This document shows positions 12,261-23,910 of a DNA stretch of 64,000 nucleotides, piece by piece. How positions within the stretch are numbered: position 1 is the first letter of the stretch; every line of letters begins with the position of its first letter. The notes beneath the pieces are model-generated. The model was not told the origin of the DNA, ran no database searches, and saw only the letters and a list, made by a program, of their open reading frames with translations. The position numbers and the translations under genes are program-made. The DNA is from Phorcus lineatus (taxonomy: Eukaryota > Mollusca > Gastropoda > Trochida > Trochidae), in the NCBI GenBank assembly GCA_921293015.1, contig OV121097.1, positions 27,377,429 to 27,441,428 on the forward strand, in the 5' to 3' direction.

Positions 12261-12352
12261 ATCATGGCTCAATTTCAAAACAATTATTCGTGATTGTGAC
12301 AGCACATCCTGAACGTATATTCCCACTGCTCGATGTAAACCACAACTCGATT

Positions 12353-12454
12353 ATGAGTGAGCCTTCTCCTATGTTTAACCTGACGAGACTTCTCCCATGT
12401 CAATGTCACCTTCGCCGAGACGAAAAAGATATGGAAAAAGCTCTAAACAAACAG
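12353..12454 (+). CDS. Candidate first coding exon
   Basis: A plus-strand frame of exactly 34 codons from ATG at 12353 to a consensus donor, CAG|GTAAGA, so the following intron would be phase 0. The peptide starts MSEPSPMFNLTRLL, continues PCQCHLRRDEKDM and ends EKALNKQ. A Cys pair followed by a charged helix recalls the lipid-modified N-termini of G-protein alpha subunits in layout, but similarity is not close enough to name it. The frame is open further upstream, and a possible acceptor (gattgtgacag) would make this an internal exon of 12303-12454. CpG-containing, GC-richer sequence sets it apart from its surroundings. No following exon was recognised downstream. Confidence 0.4.
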
Positions 12455-14415
12455 GTAAGAAATTTTTTGATGGATTGACGTTTACGCAAAATATTTGCTA
12501 GGAGACTTGACTCAGTTTACCTTTTAAATTTATCTGTCAATGTAAATAGATGATTTCAGTGTATACAAATAAATCAATTGTTTTTCCATTGAATTTTTCA
12601 TCTTCAAGGGATGATAGTAGCACTCTTAGAATTTGTAAGTACATGTAGTTATATAAATCATATTGAATGTGGTTTGGAATTTGCTAATTTCTATAAATTT
12701 TCATGAAATGTATATTTCAAATACCATGGATATACGAATAACTAATATTTTTCCATGAGATTGACTGTTTTTTTCTCAATAATTTTCCTTTAAAATATAT
12801 TTTGAATTTTATCAATAAAATGTCATATTTTGAATTTTATCAATAAAATATATTTTACAAACAGGTTTTTAGTTAATGATTTTAAATGGCCGGTTTAAAG
12901 TTATTGTATTTTTGGAGATTATATGCTTATATACTGTAAAAAATCTTTCTAGTTGTCACTATTTTCACCTTTAACTAAACATACTGTCACTTCAAACTGT
13001 ATACACAAGGTGGCAATGACATGGCCTATCAAAATTTATAATTTTGCTTTCATAAACATAACATTTACCCGATAGTAATCTTCTTACGTATCTGTATATG
13101 TTTCATGGCACCAAAATACATGTGCCATTTACAGCAGGTAAACAATTACAAATGCACATTTCATTTACAGAGGTTAAAAAATGCACACAGTGACTTTGCA
13201 AGTACATACTAAAGCTTGTCAAACAAAGTAGAAATTAAAGCAAAACAACAGCCAATAAGATTCAGAGACCTTTGAAGGAAAAAAATCCTAAAGAATTTTG
13301 TTCAGAGTAAAATGGAAATCTAAATGTTAAAAGAAAAAAACTTGGAAACCAAATCATTCCTTAAACAGTACAAAAGTAACATCTCTGGAATCTTAATTCA
13401 AGCAATATGGATATAGAGCTGCCCTTTGATTTAATTGTTTAGATTCAGAGTTTCTTACAAGGATCTATATTCTTTTATCAACATGAAAACTTTTACCTCA
13501 ACATTTTGGATGCAATGAGGCTTAACCATTCTGAGTTGCCCATTTATTCTCATGCTATTAACAAAACCAGTAATTAAAAAATGGCTACTTCCATGAGGTT
13601 ACAAAGAGTTAATGTCATACAATTTTATGTTTAAAGATGTCATTTGTGGTGATATTAGTTCACACAGTCTAAACCAAGATAGCAATGCCACATGTCAAAT
13701 ATATGAAAATGTTATATTTTCAATAAGAGGGACCAATTGTATTTCAAAAAGTCAAATAACCATCCAATTTATAATATACAGTGTAGCTAGCTCTGCTCAA
13801 AGTCATTTTGTTCTTTAATGAAAAATCATGACTCTAATCTTTATATTATAACAATATTGAACCGTTAAAAACTATGAAGGCATAAGTAGGTAGCCTACAT
13901 GAAATAGCATCAATGATATTACTTGTCGGTTTTGACTCTATATAATCAACAAACTTGATGTCAGATTAGGATGTGGACTATTCTGACATTGTACATGACC
14001 CTAAAACAAGGTTTCAGACATATACTTTTTATCCAACATAATAATCACTGTATACTGCACATTTTCTAGCAATATTGTTAACTTGAACAGCTCTTCTTTT
14101 CTATCAAACAGACCTCCATACCCCCCTCAAAATCTTTTGAATTAATAATTTGTCACAGATGAAAATTAATTATATTAATTCATTCATTAATCCCTAGCCA
14201 CAACTATTTGACAAATTTTCCAAAATTAATCAATCTTCAGAATAACCAATTCCTCTTCAAGACTTCCAGGAATAAAGGCCAACAGATGCCAACTTCCTGT
14301 TGCCTCAACACATCAGATGTCAGATTATCAGAAGAACGTGTCAACAACGGATGATGCAAATTGTGTCAAATTGTCTTGGAAACAAAGTCACTTCATCAAT
14401 GACAAATGATGCAGA
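12455..14415. other. No gene seen
   Basis: AT-rich, with several T- and A-rich patches. No exon, RNA gene or ordered repeat is supported. The 68-codon frame at 13612-13818 is AT-rich and unremarkable. Confidence 0.4.
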
Positions 14416-14424
14416 TATCCTTGA

Positions 14425-14683
14425 GGTGAGGTGAGTTGGTGCTTAACGCCGCTTTCAAGATTATTTCACTTATATTGCGGCTGCTAGTATTATCGCAAGG
14501 AGAAAGCCCACAACACCATTGTGGCTATACATTGTGGTGAAACCTGTGAGCATCGGCTGGAACTAGCAAACCATGGGTGGTACTGCGCTGAAATTCAGTG
14601 TAGCATTGCACCCAAATCTGACTTCGTGTAGAACAGTTCTCTACTGCAGGCAAAGTTGCCGAGCCCCTGGCGGGATTTGCAAT
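14425..14683 (-). repeat. SINE copy 4, with 9-bp TSD
   Basis: Main SINE family in minus orientation, from the ggtgaggtgag tail to the cggga of the B-box region; the rest of the tRNA-like head is cut off. Perfect TATCCTTGA target-site duplications lie at 14416-14424 and 14684-14692. The 79-codon minus frame over it is an artefact. Confidence 0.95.
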
Positions 14684-15046
14684 TATCCTTGAAGCACAAA
14701 TAGAAAATGTCAATTCTGAGCAAGTAGGATGGGGTATCCTAAAAGAGTGATGAAGTACTGGCATGTTTCATTAATGAAGTTGTAAGTTATCATTTTAACA
14801 AATCATACTGGAAACTTTCTCACCTCCTAAAAGCAACTGAAAGTGATGTATCCTTACTGGGCAAGTGGCAAATACCATCTTTTGAGACAGATAGCTTGTA
14901 ATTGCATCATAGTATTGCTTCAACATCCAATATTAAAGTAAACAGAAATCCCCAATCAAAGTGTTGGTCAGGGAATGTGCACTTCAAACCAACTGATGAG
15001 GATACAACAATTTTGTTTCAGTAAAAGAAAGTGACCCTATATCTTT

Positions 15047-15308
15047 GGGAGTGGGGTAGTGCAGTGTTTGGCATGTTCAGCTTCAGATCAAGAGGTCTGT
15101 GGTTCGGATCCCGCGGGGGACTCGTCAACTTTGTCTGTAGTAGAGAACTGTTCCATATGCAGTAAGGTTTGGGTGCAGATATTACACTGAATTCAGCGCA
15201 TAACCACCCATGGTTCGCTAGTTCCAGGTGATACTCGTAGAATTCACCGCCATGTTGTAAGTGAAATACTCTTAAAAGCGACATTGACCCAAAATCACCT
15301 CACCTCAA
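15047..15308 (+). repeat. SINE copy 5, internally deleted
   Basis: Plus-strand copy with its head (ggggtagtgcagtgtttggc as box A region, gtggttcggatcccgc as box B) and its tail (aatcacctcacctcaa). About 45 bp between the gctcgcagg and ttgtaagtgaaat blocks are missing compared with full copies. No clear target-site duplication. Confidence 0.9.
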
Positions 15309-15309
15309 C

Positions 15310-16536
15310 CTCTACATCATTGATGATAAAGAATGGAGATAAAATCTTGTGACAATTGACCTGCAGCATTTTCCCAAAACAAATTGGCAAAAAAAACAAA
15401 AATGGAAATTTAGTTTTATACATGTACATCTAATTATAGTCTGTCATCCAGACCCTATCGCAAAATATTAAAGGAGCCTTCTTAAGTCTAGAAAATGTTG
15501 GCAAGTCTAGTTGCCTCAGCCACCTGAAATTAAGTATTGTACAGGACTCCTTTTTTTATATTATTTCATACCAAATATTGAACAATACATTTTTAGTGAA
15601 ATCTTTTTTTCAGGGACTATACGTTAGTCTAATCTAATTAAAACAAACTAACCTTGAAACTACATCATCAAAGAGGCAAAAAGCGTATATCCTTTATGTA
15701 TAACAAAGATATTAATTCTGACAACAAAAAAAAGATTACAATTGTGTCACTTCAGCCAATAATTTACTTGTTAGGAAAATGAAGAACATATTTTTCACAA
15801 TTTCATCTATATCTAACAGACCATCATGATAACTGACAAGAAATCCTCATCACAAAAAGGGGAGAAACACATATATCCTTGAGAGCACATCCTTGAAAGC
15901 ACATGAAAACAAACTTCAGTGGGAAGAGCCAGTATTGCCATCACTGAATATTCCAAGAGTAAAAACAACTGTTATCTGTCAAAGTTCCGGTCATCTAAAT
16001 GTCCACTTTGATCGCTCAATGAGCAATCTGGTCTATCATTATCCTGCCAGTGGACAGTTGGATGGCTTTTGGCATTTCTCTCAAAATGACACTGACGATG
16101 ACCACTATTAGCTATATAGATGAGTACAGTTATATGTGAAATGCACAAACATTTTAGCTTGTTAAAACTACCGAAATCTGCACTGGTTTTATTGATGACC
16201 TTTTGCCAGAGACATGTAAAAACATTTGAATAGACCACCATTTTAAAGGCGATAGAAAAATGCTCTTTCAGCAAAAATGTCAGGTTTGGTATGTGTCATT
16301 GAATGTCATTTTTATTCTTGTATGCTTTCTAGTAAAACCCTCTTAAAAGGCATAGACTGGTATCTAATAATGATAAGAACTTTTTACTAGAAAGTACATA
16401 GGATTAAAAATTTAGGATAAAGGTACTAAAATGAACAAAAGAAAGGGAAATGAAGAATACCAAATTTCATTCACTCACCGACACATACCCAAACTGACAT
16501 TTTTGCTGAAACATCAATTTTTGGACCTTGGGCGGT
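15310..16536. other. No supported gene; one higher-complexity patch
   Basis: The patch at 15900-16110 has open frames on both strands (72 codons plus, 100 codons minus) and a near-palindromic core (gctcaatgagc within tgatcgctcaatgagcaatc). I cannot match it to a family; it may be part of an unrecognised interspersed repeat. Confidence 0.3.
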
Positions 16537-16690
16537 GAATCTTCTATGAAAATGTGAATTTTCTATGAAAATGTGAATCTTCTATGAAAATGTGAATTTT
16601 CTATGAAAATGTGAATCTTCTAAAAAAATGTGAATTTTCTATGAAAATGTGAATCTTCTATGAAAATGTGAATCTTCTATGAAAATGTGA
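16537..16690 (+). repeat. 20-bp minisatellite, about 7.5 units
   Basis: The unit is ctatgaaaatgtgaat followed alternately by cttt-type and ttct-type spacers. This gives a weak 40-bp higher-order pattern in the left half and a homogenised run at the right end. One unit has taaaaaaatg in place of tatgaaaatg. Decayed relatives (gaaaatgtgaatg, gagaaagtgaaa) continue to about 16830. Confidence 0.95.
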
Positions 16691-17019
16691 CCTGAGAGAG
16701 TATACATTAGTGAGATTGAAAGATAGCTTGTGAAAGTGTGGAAGGATAAGATGGTCCAATGAAATGTTAATTGAGAAAATGTGAATGTATAAGATATGTA
16801 GGATAACATATTGAGAAAGTGAAAAACATGAAATGTAAAAATACAATGTGTGGAAAGGTGATAAAAATTAAAATCTTAAATATTGAAATGAGAAACAAAG
16901 TATAAAACATGAGAAGCATAAAATGAAAGGTCATTTTGCCAAACAAAAACTGTAAAAAAAATAATTTCACCTTAACAATTAAAATGATTTAACTCACCCT
17001 TTATGAGATGCTTTTCATC
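16691..17019. other. Decayed repeat fringe
   Basis: Purine-rich sequence continuing the minisatellite theme, without clear units. The minus-strand frames here are compositional. Confidence 0.4.
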
Positions 17020-17024
17020 CTTAG

Positions 17025-17102
17025 ATAATTGATAAAAGCTCCTCTACTAAAATAAGGATTCAAACCACATATTCTAGCAAATGCTGAACCATTCAGCTAT
17101 CC
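17025..17102 (-). repeat. tRNA-like fragment, old SINE head
   Basis: On the minus strand, agctggatagctgaatggtt followed by cagcatttgctag and tgtggtttgaatcc resemble the A and B boxes of a tRNA-derived promoter at tRNA-like spacing. No intact acceptor stem is visible, so it is more likely a SINE head than a tRNA gene. Confidence 0.35.
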
Positions 17103-17589
17103 AGCTCTTATACTAATAAATAGCCAGAGCATGATTCAAACACGAGTCAAGTGCCATATATCTAATTCCAGACTTACTGAGTCATAGAATCAAATGTCAT
17201 TTTGAAAAAAAACTTTAATTTATTGGAACAAACATTTTCCTGCTCTTACAGAATGTAAATAAACTTCTCAACATATGAAAGTGTAAGTAAATAAATGACA
17301 TTTTACTTTACAGTCATGTTTGGTTTATGCTCTTCGTAATTGTGCTGACAAATGTAACAATGAAATATTATAGTGTTATGAGTCAGAGAAATGAATGAAA
17401 TCTAAATTGAGCTTTTCCTTATGATTATGTGAGTATACATATACTCATATATATACACATACACATACATTATAACTTCCTGAAACGTGCTCACAATGAA
17501 TCGAGAACAAAGAGCAATCATGAAGTAGTATCATATTAGAGACTACATGGCTGACGTTTCATTTGAACTTCATATGGAACAAAACGCAA

Positions 17590-18030
17590 AACGGAATTCT
17601 TAGTCTTTAACCCTATACAACACAAAGAGTCTTGGACAAGGTGTTTGAAATTTAACCCTAAAGCTATTGTAATGCATTGCTTTGTGGTTTACATTCATAA
17701 GATTTGGACCCGCATTGCTATTGGTAAATAGCAGCTAAAGGGTTAATTTTAAGTTCATAGATGTTATTTTACAATGATTAACTTCTTCTAAATGTATGGC
17801 CGAGTTGGGGACATTTATAAGATATGAACCTGCATGTCCATTGGTAGATGGCAGATAAAGGGTTAATTTTCAAGTACTTCCATGTTTTCCTTTATCAAAA
17901 TTATCTTCTTCTAAAAGCATGGCTGAGTTGGGGACATTCATTAGATATGGACCTGCATGGTCATCGGTAAATGGCAGATAAAGGGTTAATTTCAAAGTAC
18001 TTCGATGTTTATTTTCCCAAATTATCTTCT
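17590..18030 (+). repeat. ~121-bp tandem repeat, about 3.5 units
   Basis: Units are marked by gcagataaagggttaatttt at 17731, 17851 and 17974 (periods 120 and 123), with the internal blocks catggctgagttggggacatt and gatatggacctgcatg. The first unit is the most diverged. Confidence 0.9.
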
Positions 18031-18960
18031 AACAAATAATTTATCATTGAGCAATAAAAGCATATGGTTAAATGAAGTCACATTTTCAATACGACCCTTT
18101 ATCATAAATAAGTACTGAGAGAAAACATAACCTTGCAAGTCAAGATGATCATAAATGACACTTAATATGCTAATATTCATTAAGGATTCGTTTATTCCAT
18201 TACCAATATTGAGAAGAGAAGCATTGAGTTGTTTATTTTGTCTGTATCGTTTATTTACTTTGTCTTCTATATGACAGCTCTACTCGAGAAGTGAATTTTC
18301 AGAAGATAAGAGCCCCATTAGAATATCATGTGATGTCATCTCCGTCTATTAGATTGTCAGAAGTGATTCAGGAGGATCTCATGGTCTCTAATGGTGGAGT
18401 AAGTGGCTGATTTCAACAGCTATGGTCAAGATTCATGTTGATAACCTAAATGGAACAAAGGTTATATAGGTCAGAGGAGATGATTTTGGGTATATCACTT
18501 ATCAGTACACTAGCAAATAATAAGACAACTGTTAAATTGGTGTGCTGACTGTATTTCACTTAATGATCAATTAACTTGGTTTTATGAAAGAGAACAATTT
18601 CCATGAATTTTCGACTTTTAAATGTCTCTCAATGAAGTCCATATGTTTTATGATTGAATGATTTTGATGACCATGCAACGGCGGATCAAAGAGGGGATTG
18701 TCCCCCCTTACAAACTAAAAAAAAACTTGGGTAGCTAGGCAATTCGAGTTTAAGTATTCACCTCTCCCTTTAAGGTCCCTTACAAGCTATAGCCTTTAAA
18801 AATTCGGCAGTTAGTTTGTGTTGTTTTTATAGGAAATAAATGAAAGTGTACTAATAAGTAGATCCAGTTGGGTTTTGGGGTTCAAATTCATATGAATTTC
18901 AGTATAAAAAGAATTCTTTTTTTTAAATCAAAGCTAAATATTTTTGTTGTTCGAAGATAC
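18031..18960. other. No gene seen
   Basis: AT-rich sequence with no supported frame or repeat. Confidence 0.4.
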
Positions 18961-18984
18961 AATGTAGTAAACAAGTATAACTAA

Positions 18985-19860
18985 TACCAGTTCTTAGGAA
19001 AATATGACAAGAAGAAAGCTATAAAAACACAAAAGCAACCATAAACAGATTATTCACTGACACCAAAAAGCAAAAGGGCAGATATACCAATGGTCCGGAA
19101 ATACAAGAAGGAGGGGTAGATTCTTGATTGAAACATATTTTATTCATTAAAGAAATTGATTGGGCACAAGTTATCCAACTTAGAAAAGCCCTCTCCAAAT
19201 TGTAAAGTCGAGGTAGAACACTAATTGGTCTCCAGATGGAACACATTGTTAAAGGATAAACCAATTCTGGTTCCATAGATTCAGAAGCTCCTCCATCAAA
19301 CAAACATAATTCAGTTCCTTGTCATATACTTTTGCCATTAAGGTATGAAAAATGGTTATTACATCAGAAAACTATGTGTGTGTTGGATAGAAATGGAAGC
19401 GAAGCCTGTTTTTGTGGTAAGGACAATGTTATGCATCTGTCTTTGTTCTGGGCACCTTATGTAATGTTGAGGTACTTTTTAAAACTAAATTTGAGGGGAA
19501 ATATCTGTTTGTACACATATCTCATCAATACTATACATGTTTATTTCACAAGTAATTTCAAGCATGTTACTGGGTGTAAAATTTAATTTTTAGATTTTAT
19601 CATTTGACAAGGAATGGCGCAGACTTTCTTTTTAAAGAAAAAGTTTCTCTGAGAGATATTTTGAGACTTGTATGAGCTGGTAGCTTTAAGAAAAGACTGT
19701 CCTTGTGATTAGAAATTTTGTACACTGAATTGGTCTCTTCTGGAGAGAAAAAGTTTTATCAAAAGACATTTAATGCATATTTAAGCACCATTTTGATAAG
19801 CTTTCACCATTTGAAACAAATGATTGGGATTCTCATTAATATCAGTTTTTATATATATTG
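18985..19860 (+). pseudogene. Decayed non-LTR retrotransposon 3' fragment
   Basis: A plus-strand frame at about 19290-19586 reads through PPSNKHNSVPCHILLPLRYE and then CFCGKDNVMHLSLFWAPYVM. The pattern C-x-C-G ... H ... P-x-Y resembles the C-terminal zinc knuckle of LINE reverse transcriptase proteins, but the second expected Cys (usually CP before Y) is Ala here. Frames before and after are broken by stops; a further coding-like stretch (ELVSSGEKKFYQKTFNAYL) appears near 19730-19790. I read this as an inactive LINE relic. The 94-codon minus frame at 19019-19303 is a shadow. Confidence 0.45.
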
Positions 19861-20524
19861 AAATATCCCTTAATTACCTTTAACTTGAATGTCAGAGGAC
19901 AATCAAAGATTCCCAAATCCTGTAAATTAGTCACTCAGAATGGTTAATACATATCTATTTAAGTGTTTGGTTAGAAAAAAATTTCATTCGGAAAAATATG
20001 ACATTATTTTGGATTTATATTTATATTAAACTACATTTTCTATTATGTCATATTGAGTGAAGAATATGTAGATATATTTTGATTTCTTCAATATACATCA
20101 TTTATACTTTTCCCTATCTCAGTTTAAAAGACACATACATTATACTTTTTTATAACAAGTGTTTTCAAGTCAAACACTTATCTAGTGGTATGCACACTCC
20201 AGAACAGCGAGAGTTATCTACCTTTCTGTGAAATTGCCTTTATCTAGCACCTGTATACAACTTCACTGATAAACAACATTGCAACAACTGTCAAACAGTT
20301 TGTCAGGAACTTTTCTTAGACACCTGTTGGTTCTTTCAAATTGGCAAGTGTGGGCAAGATTAGTTAACCATTTTTTTTCTCAATAAAAAAACAAGCTAGG
20401 TAATCATTTTTAGAAAATGCTCTCCAGGAAATGTTTTTTGTGATATCAGCACAAAAACTGTATATCAGCTTTTATCACTGACTCCAAGGACAAAAATAAT
20501 TTAAGGGGAGGTAATAATTTTGGT
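19861..20524. other. No gene seen
   Basis: AT-rich unique-looking sequence. Confidence 0.4.
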
Positions 20525-20655
20525 AAAATTTCTTTTCAAATTTGATATGACATACACATTGGCACCTTTTTTTTTTTTACACTTTTCACACTTTTTTGAT
20601 AAAATTTCTTTTCAAATGTAATATGACATACACAATAGCACCTTTTTTTACACTT
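20525..20655 (+). repeat. ~76-bp tandem duplication
   Basis: aaaatttcttttcaaat followed by atatgacatacaca and gcaccttttttt appears twice, near 20525 and 20601. Each copy ends in T-rich sequence with acacttttt. Confidence 0.85.
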
Positions 20656-21262
20656 TTTTTCAATTAAAGTAGTCATAAACCGGTCATAGTCATTAAATGA
20701 CAAGACATTAATGGCGAAAAATAAAATGATATCACAACAGGACCAAATAAAATGAAAATTATGGCAACCTGACTTTATGTTTCCCCAAAACACAAAACAA
20801 CAGAAAATTTATCACATTAGAGACATGATGTGATCATTACATAAATTTCAACATGGAATTATCATTGTCTACAATGGTTGTGAAAGATTGTCTCCAGACC
20901 TGAAAAAAAACACCCACCTCTTTGCCAGTATTTTTCTGTACTTTGTGTACTGTGCAGATTATCTAATCACAATGTGTTTTATTGGACAAAATGCTTTTCT
21001 CGAATAACCAATTCTATACTCCCTGTTGAAATTTATTATCAAAAGCTTTTAAACTTTCAACTTTAAAGTAATAAATTTACAATTTTGGGTGTGGTTTTTG
21101 GTTCATCTAAATTTTCTAATTTTATTTGTTGTTTGTTCTTGCAAAAACTCACTACTAAAACTTTTCATTTTTTAAAGTTTAGATGTTTTAACATTCATTA
21201 TTTACATGAATAGATAACATGAAGTGAATACAAACAAAATCAGATACAGAACTTCCAAACTT
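20656..21262. other. No gene seen
   Basis: AT-rich; no supported frame. Confidence 0.4.
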
Positions 21263-21480
21263 AATAATAATAATAATAATAACAATAATAATAATAATAA
21301 TAAAAATAATAATAATAGTTTTCTTGTAAAGTGCATATGTCCAAACAGAGCTTTGTCAAAGGGCACAAATTGTTGACTTAAAAGAAGCCTAGTAAGCTGT
21401 CCATAACTTCCCGTTTTCAGGTACCCATTTGTAAAGCTTTGCTAGGTTGAGCCAACATAGATGAAGTGTCTTGCCCAGGG
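21263..21480 (-). repeat. SINE 3' fragment ending in an (ATT)n tail
   Basis: On the minus strand the blocks ccctgggcaagacacttcat, gggtacctga and agtgca lead into an ATT microsatellite (plus-strand AAT repeats at 21263-21318). The same order (cttgggcagggtattttatc, gggtacctgaa, agtgc, then ATT repeats) is found in the more complete copy at 58244-58555. The tRNA-like head is missing. Confidence 0.6.
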
Positions 21481-22005
21481 ATATATATAATGATAGAGAA
21501 AATTTTCAAATAAATTGCATTTGCACCAAAATGACCAGGAGCATTAAGTAAACGTTGTAAGCAAATTCAATTTTTCTAAAATAAATTGTATGAATCTGTT
21601 TAATTTTGATATGCATTTAAGAACTTGTTCTGACAAAGATTTGCTTTGAGAAAATCGAAATATATTGCATCTTGTTTTATGAAGAATTAGATTAATCTTA
21701 TAATAAAATCTATTCTATGTTTCAGATTTTGAGTGAGGTTTCAACTGTATGATACAAACAATGAATTGCATTTAATCATAAAACATCCTATGATATAGTA
21801 GAATTTTATTTCATATGGTGATACTTCAAACATGTGTTTCCATGTGGTCATAAATATATTTCTCCAAAAAATAATACATTTATCATGAACAGAGATATGT
21901 TTTACCTTTATCACCGTCATAAACACTCTTTTGTTTTTTAACAGAACTTCAAAAGAAACATAACTGATTCATAGGTTTTATATTTACAGTTAAATATGTA
22001 CATCT
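21481..22005. other. No gene seen
   Basis: AT-rich; no supported frame. Confidence 0.4.
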
Positions 22006-22009
22006 AATC

Positions 22010-22255
22010 TAAGTTTCTTGTATTGGTTTAGAATGGTATAAAAATTATGCTGCAGCTTTGATAGATCTTGTTTTTGCGTTTTTTAAAAGAAAAAACATTC
22101 ATAAATCATATAGTGAGGTAGATAAAGCCATATCAGTTGTGAAGTTCACATGGTATAGCATTTCTTTACAAGATAGTATAACCCTTGTGTATTGGATAGA
22201 TTTAAAGATATTTGACAATGATAAAGTACTAAAATACACATTTTGTAAAAGATGA
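22010..22255 (+). pseudogene. Possible fragment of a tyrosine-recombinase-like ORF
   Basis: An open plus-strand frame of about 80 codons without a usable start. The stretch YAAALIDLVFAFFKRKN followed by KSYSEVDKAISVVKFTW resembles the N-terminal helical domain of tyrosine recombinases found in DIRS/Crypton-type elements of invertebrates, where a short-repeat region is followed by K-S-Y-S-x-x-x-x-A-I-x-x-V-K-F. There is no catalytic domain downstream. The assignment rests on pattern memory only and could be chance. Confidence 0.25.
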
Positions 22256-22482
22256 TAACTTTTAATAGGTCTTCAAGTATCTAGAAATGGGTGTGGTTCT
22301 CCACAGCTGTCAAGAAGTACATTATTTTATTAAAGATTTCTATAGATAGAATAAAAAATGTTTTAGATTTGAAACATAATTCAATGTTCAAGTTCTTGTA
22401 TACTTAGTCATCTGATATACATAATATGAGCTTACGACATAGAGAGAAACATATATCATCTACAACACTCCGTCACACATTA

Positions 22483-22596
22483 CTGGGCCTGTATTTTAGA
22501 AGCTCTCTTAATGCTAAGATAGTCGTAGGTACCATACATTAACATTGGCCTACGACTATCTTAGCACTAAGAGAGCTTCGAAAATCTGGTACCTGG
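22483..22596 (+). mobile_element. Palindromic foldback element, copy 1
   Basis: The arms (starting ttttagaagctctcttaatg and ending ctaagagagcttcgaaaa) are long inverted repeats that include gctaagatagtcgtagg and its complement. A loop of about 20 bp separates them. A sister copy lies at 51962-52055. There is no coding capacity, so it is a MITE-like element. Confidence 0.85.
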
Positions 22597-23310
22597 TTTT
22601 TAACTAAGAATTAAGACTGGAGACTCGTTAAAGTTTGGCTTCATTTGTAACCAACAAAGGCAGTGCTGATATCTCCTTAATGATAAGGGATATCGACACA
22701 ACTGTCATTTTATAACATTAATGTATCTATTTCTGTCAAAATGTACCACCCAGTCCCCAGAACAATGTATTTCTTTTCCAAGACTGTGTAAAATTTGAAG
22801 TCTGATTTCATGTACATGTACCACAAAAATAAGTAAATAAAAAAAATATAAAAAAAGAATTAAGACTGAATTAATAAATTTAATGTTGCTACCTTTTAGT
22901 CAGTTAATACTAAAACAGGGTAAAATCAAATAGCATTATACACTATCAAAAATGATAAAAAGTTGGTAAATGATAGTAATATATGTGTACTCTCTTCAAC
23001 AGTACTCTATAATCAGGATGGTTTGACTTAAACAAAATTCATCACATTAAATTCTCAAATTTAATATCATTTGTATCTACAAAGGTAAAAAGGACGATTA
23101 TGGTTATTATATATTATAATCATAGTTGAAAAGATGTAAGGATTTTTTTTCACTTTATCGATTACTTTTTATGGGTGTTTTAACCGCATTCATTCTTGCA
23201 AACATTATTCTTTGATTAGTATATATCAGCTTAATGGTTTCAACATATTTTACTCTCTTGGATAAGAATTTGGAAAAAGTAATCTAACTTAAACTAGGCA
23301 CTTCTTCCAC
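22597..23310. other. No gene seen
   Basis: AT-rich; no supported frame. Confidence 0.4.
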
Positions 23311-23450
23311 TGTACAAAATTCATTTACAAATGATATCAGTACAAAATTTATTTACAAATGATATCAGTACAAAATTTATTTACAAATGATATCAGTACA
23401 AAATTTATTTACAAATGATATCAGTACAAAATTTATTTACAAATGATATC
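23311..23450 (+). repeat. 28-bp minisatellite, five units
   Basis: Exactly five 28-bp units; the last four are identical and the first differs at three positions. The unit starts agtacaaaatttatttacaa and ends atgatatc. The near-identity indicates recent expansion. Confidence 0.98.
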
Positions 23451-23910
23451 AAAGGCAGAATGACAGTGAGTGAACAAGAACAAATTAATGAAAGATTAAG
23501 ACAGAGAGATTAACATCAATATGCTGATAAAATCGTTAAATTTCACTGATAAAATTTGCAAATAATGCATAACTTCATTACATTAAATTCAAGAATTAGT
23601 TGTAATTGTTTTTTTAGATAAAAATGTTTTCACCTTCACCACGGAAGAATCATCAACTATTACACCTCCGAACAGATGACGTGTCAATTTCTCTGCCAAA
23701 ATAGATCCAATTGAGCTAAGGTTTCAAAGGAAACATAAGAAACTGATGAGAACTAAATTACCAATTCTTACACAACTAAAAAAGTTAAATAAACATTTCC
23801 TCCCCTGGAAGCTGTTAAAGTGTGAGATAGGTAGCCCGCTTAAGTCTCCTTTGTCATTAAATATCTTCATTTTAGCCGGAAAAAATATGATTATCTGAAA
23901 ATTTACAATT
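23451..23910. other. No gene seen
   Basis: AT-rich; the 83-codon minus frame at 23724-23975 runs into the MITE and is not supported. Confidence 0.4.

Noticed and set aside
16537-16690. CRISPR-like short regular repeat
   Set aside because: Units are adjacent without unique spacers, and the genome is eukaryotic; it is a minisatellite.
23311-23450. CRISPR array (28-bp repeats)
   Set aside because: There are no spacers; direct tandem units only.
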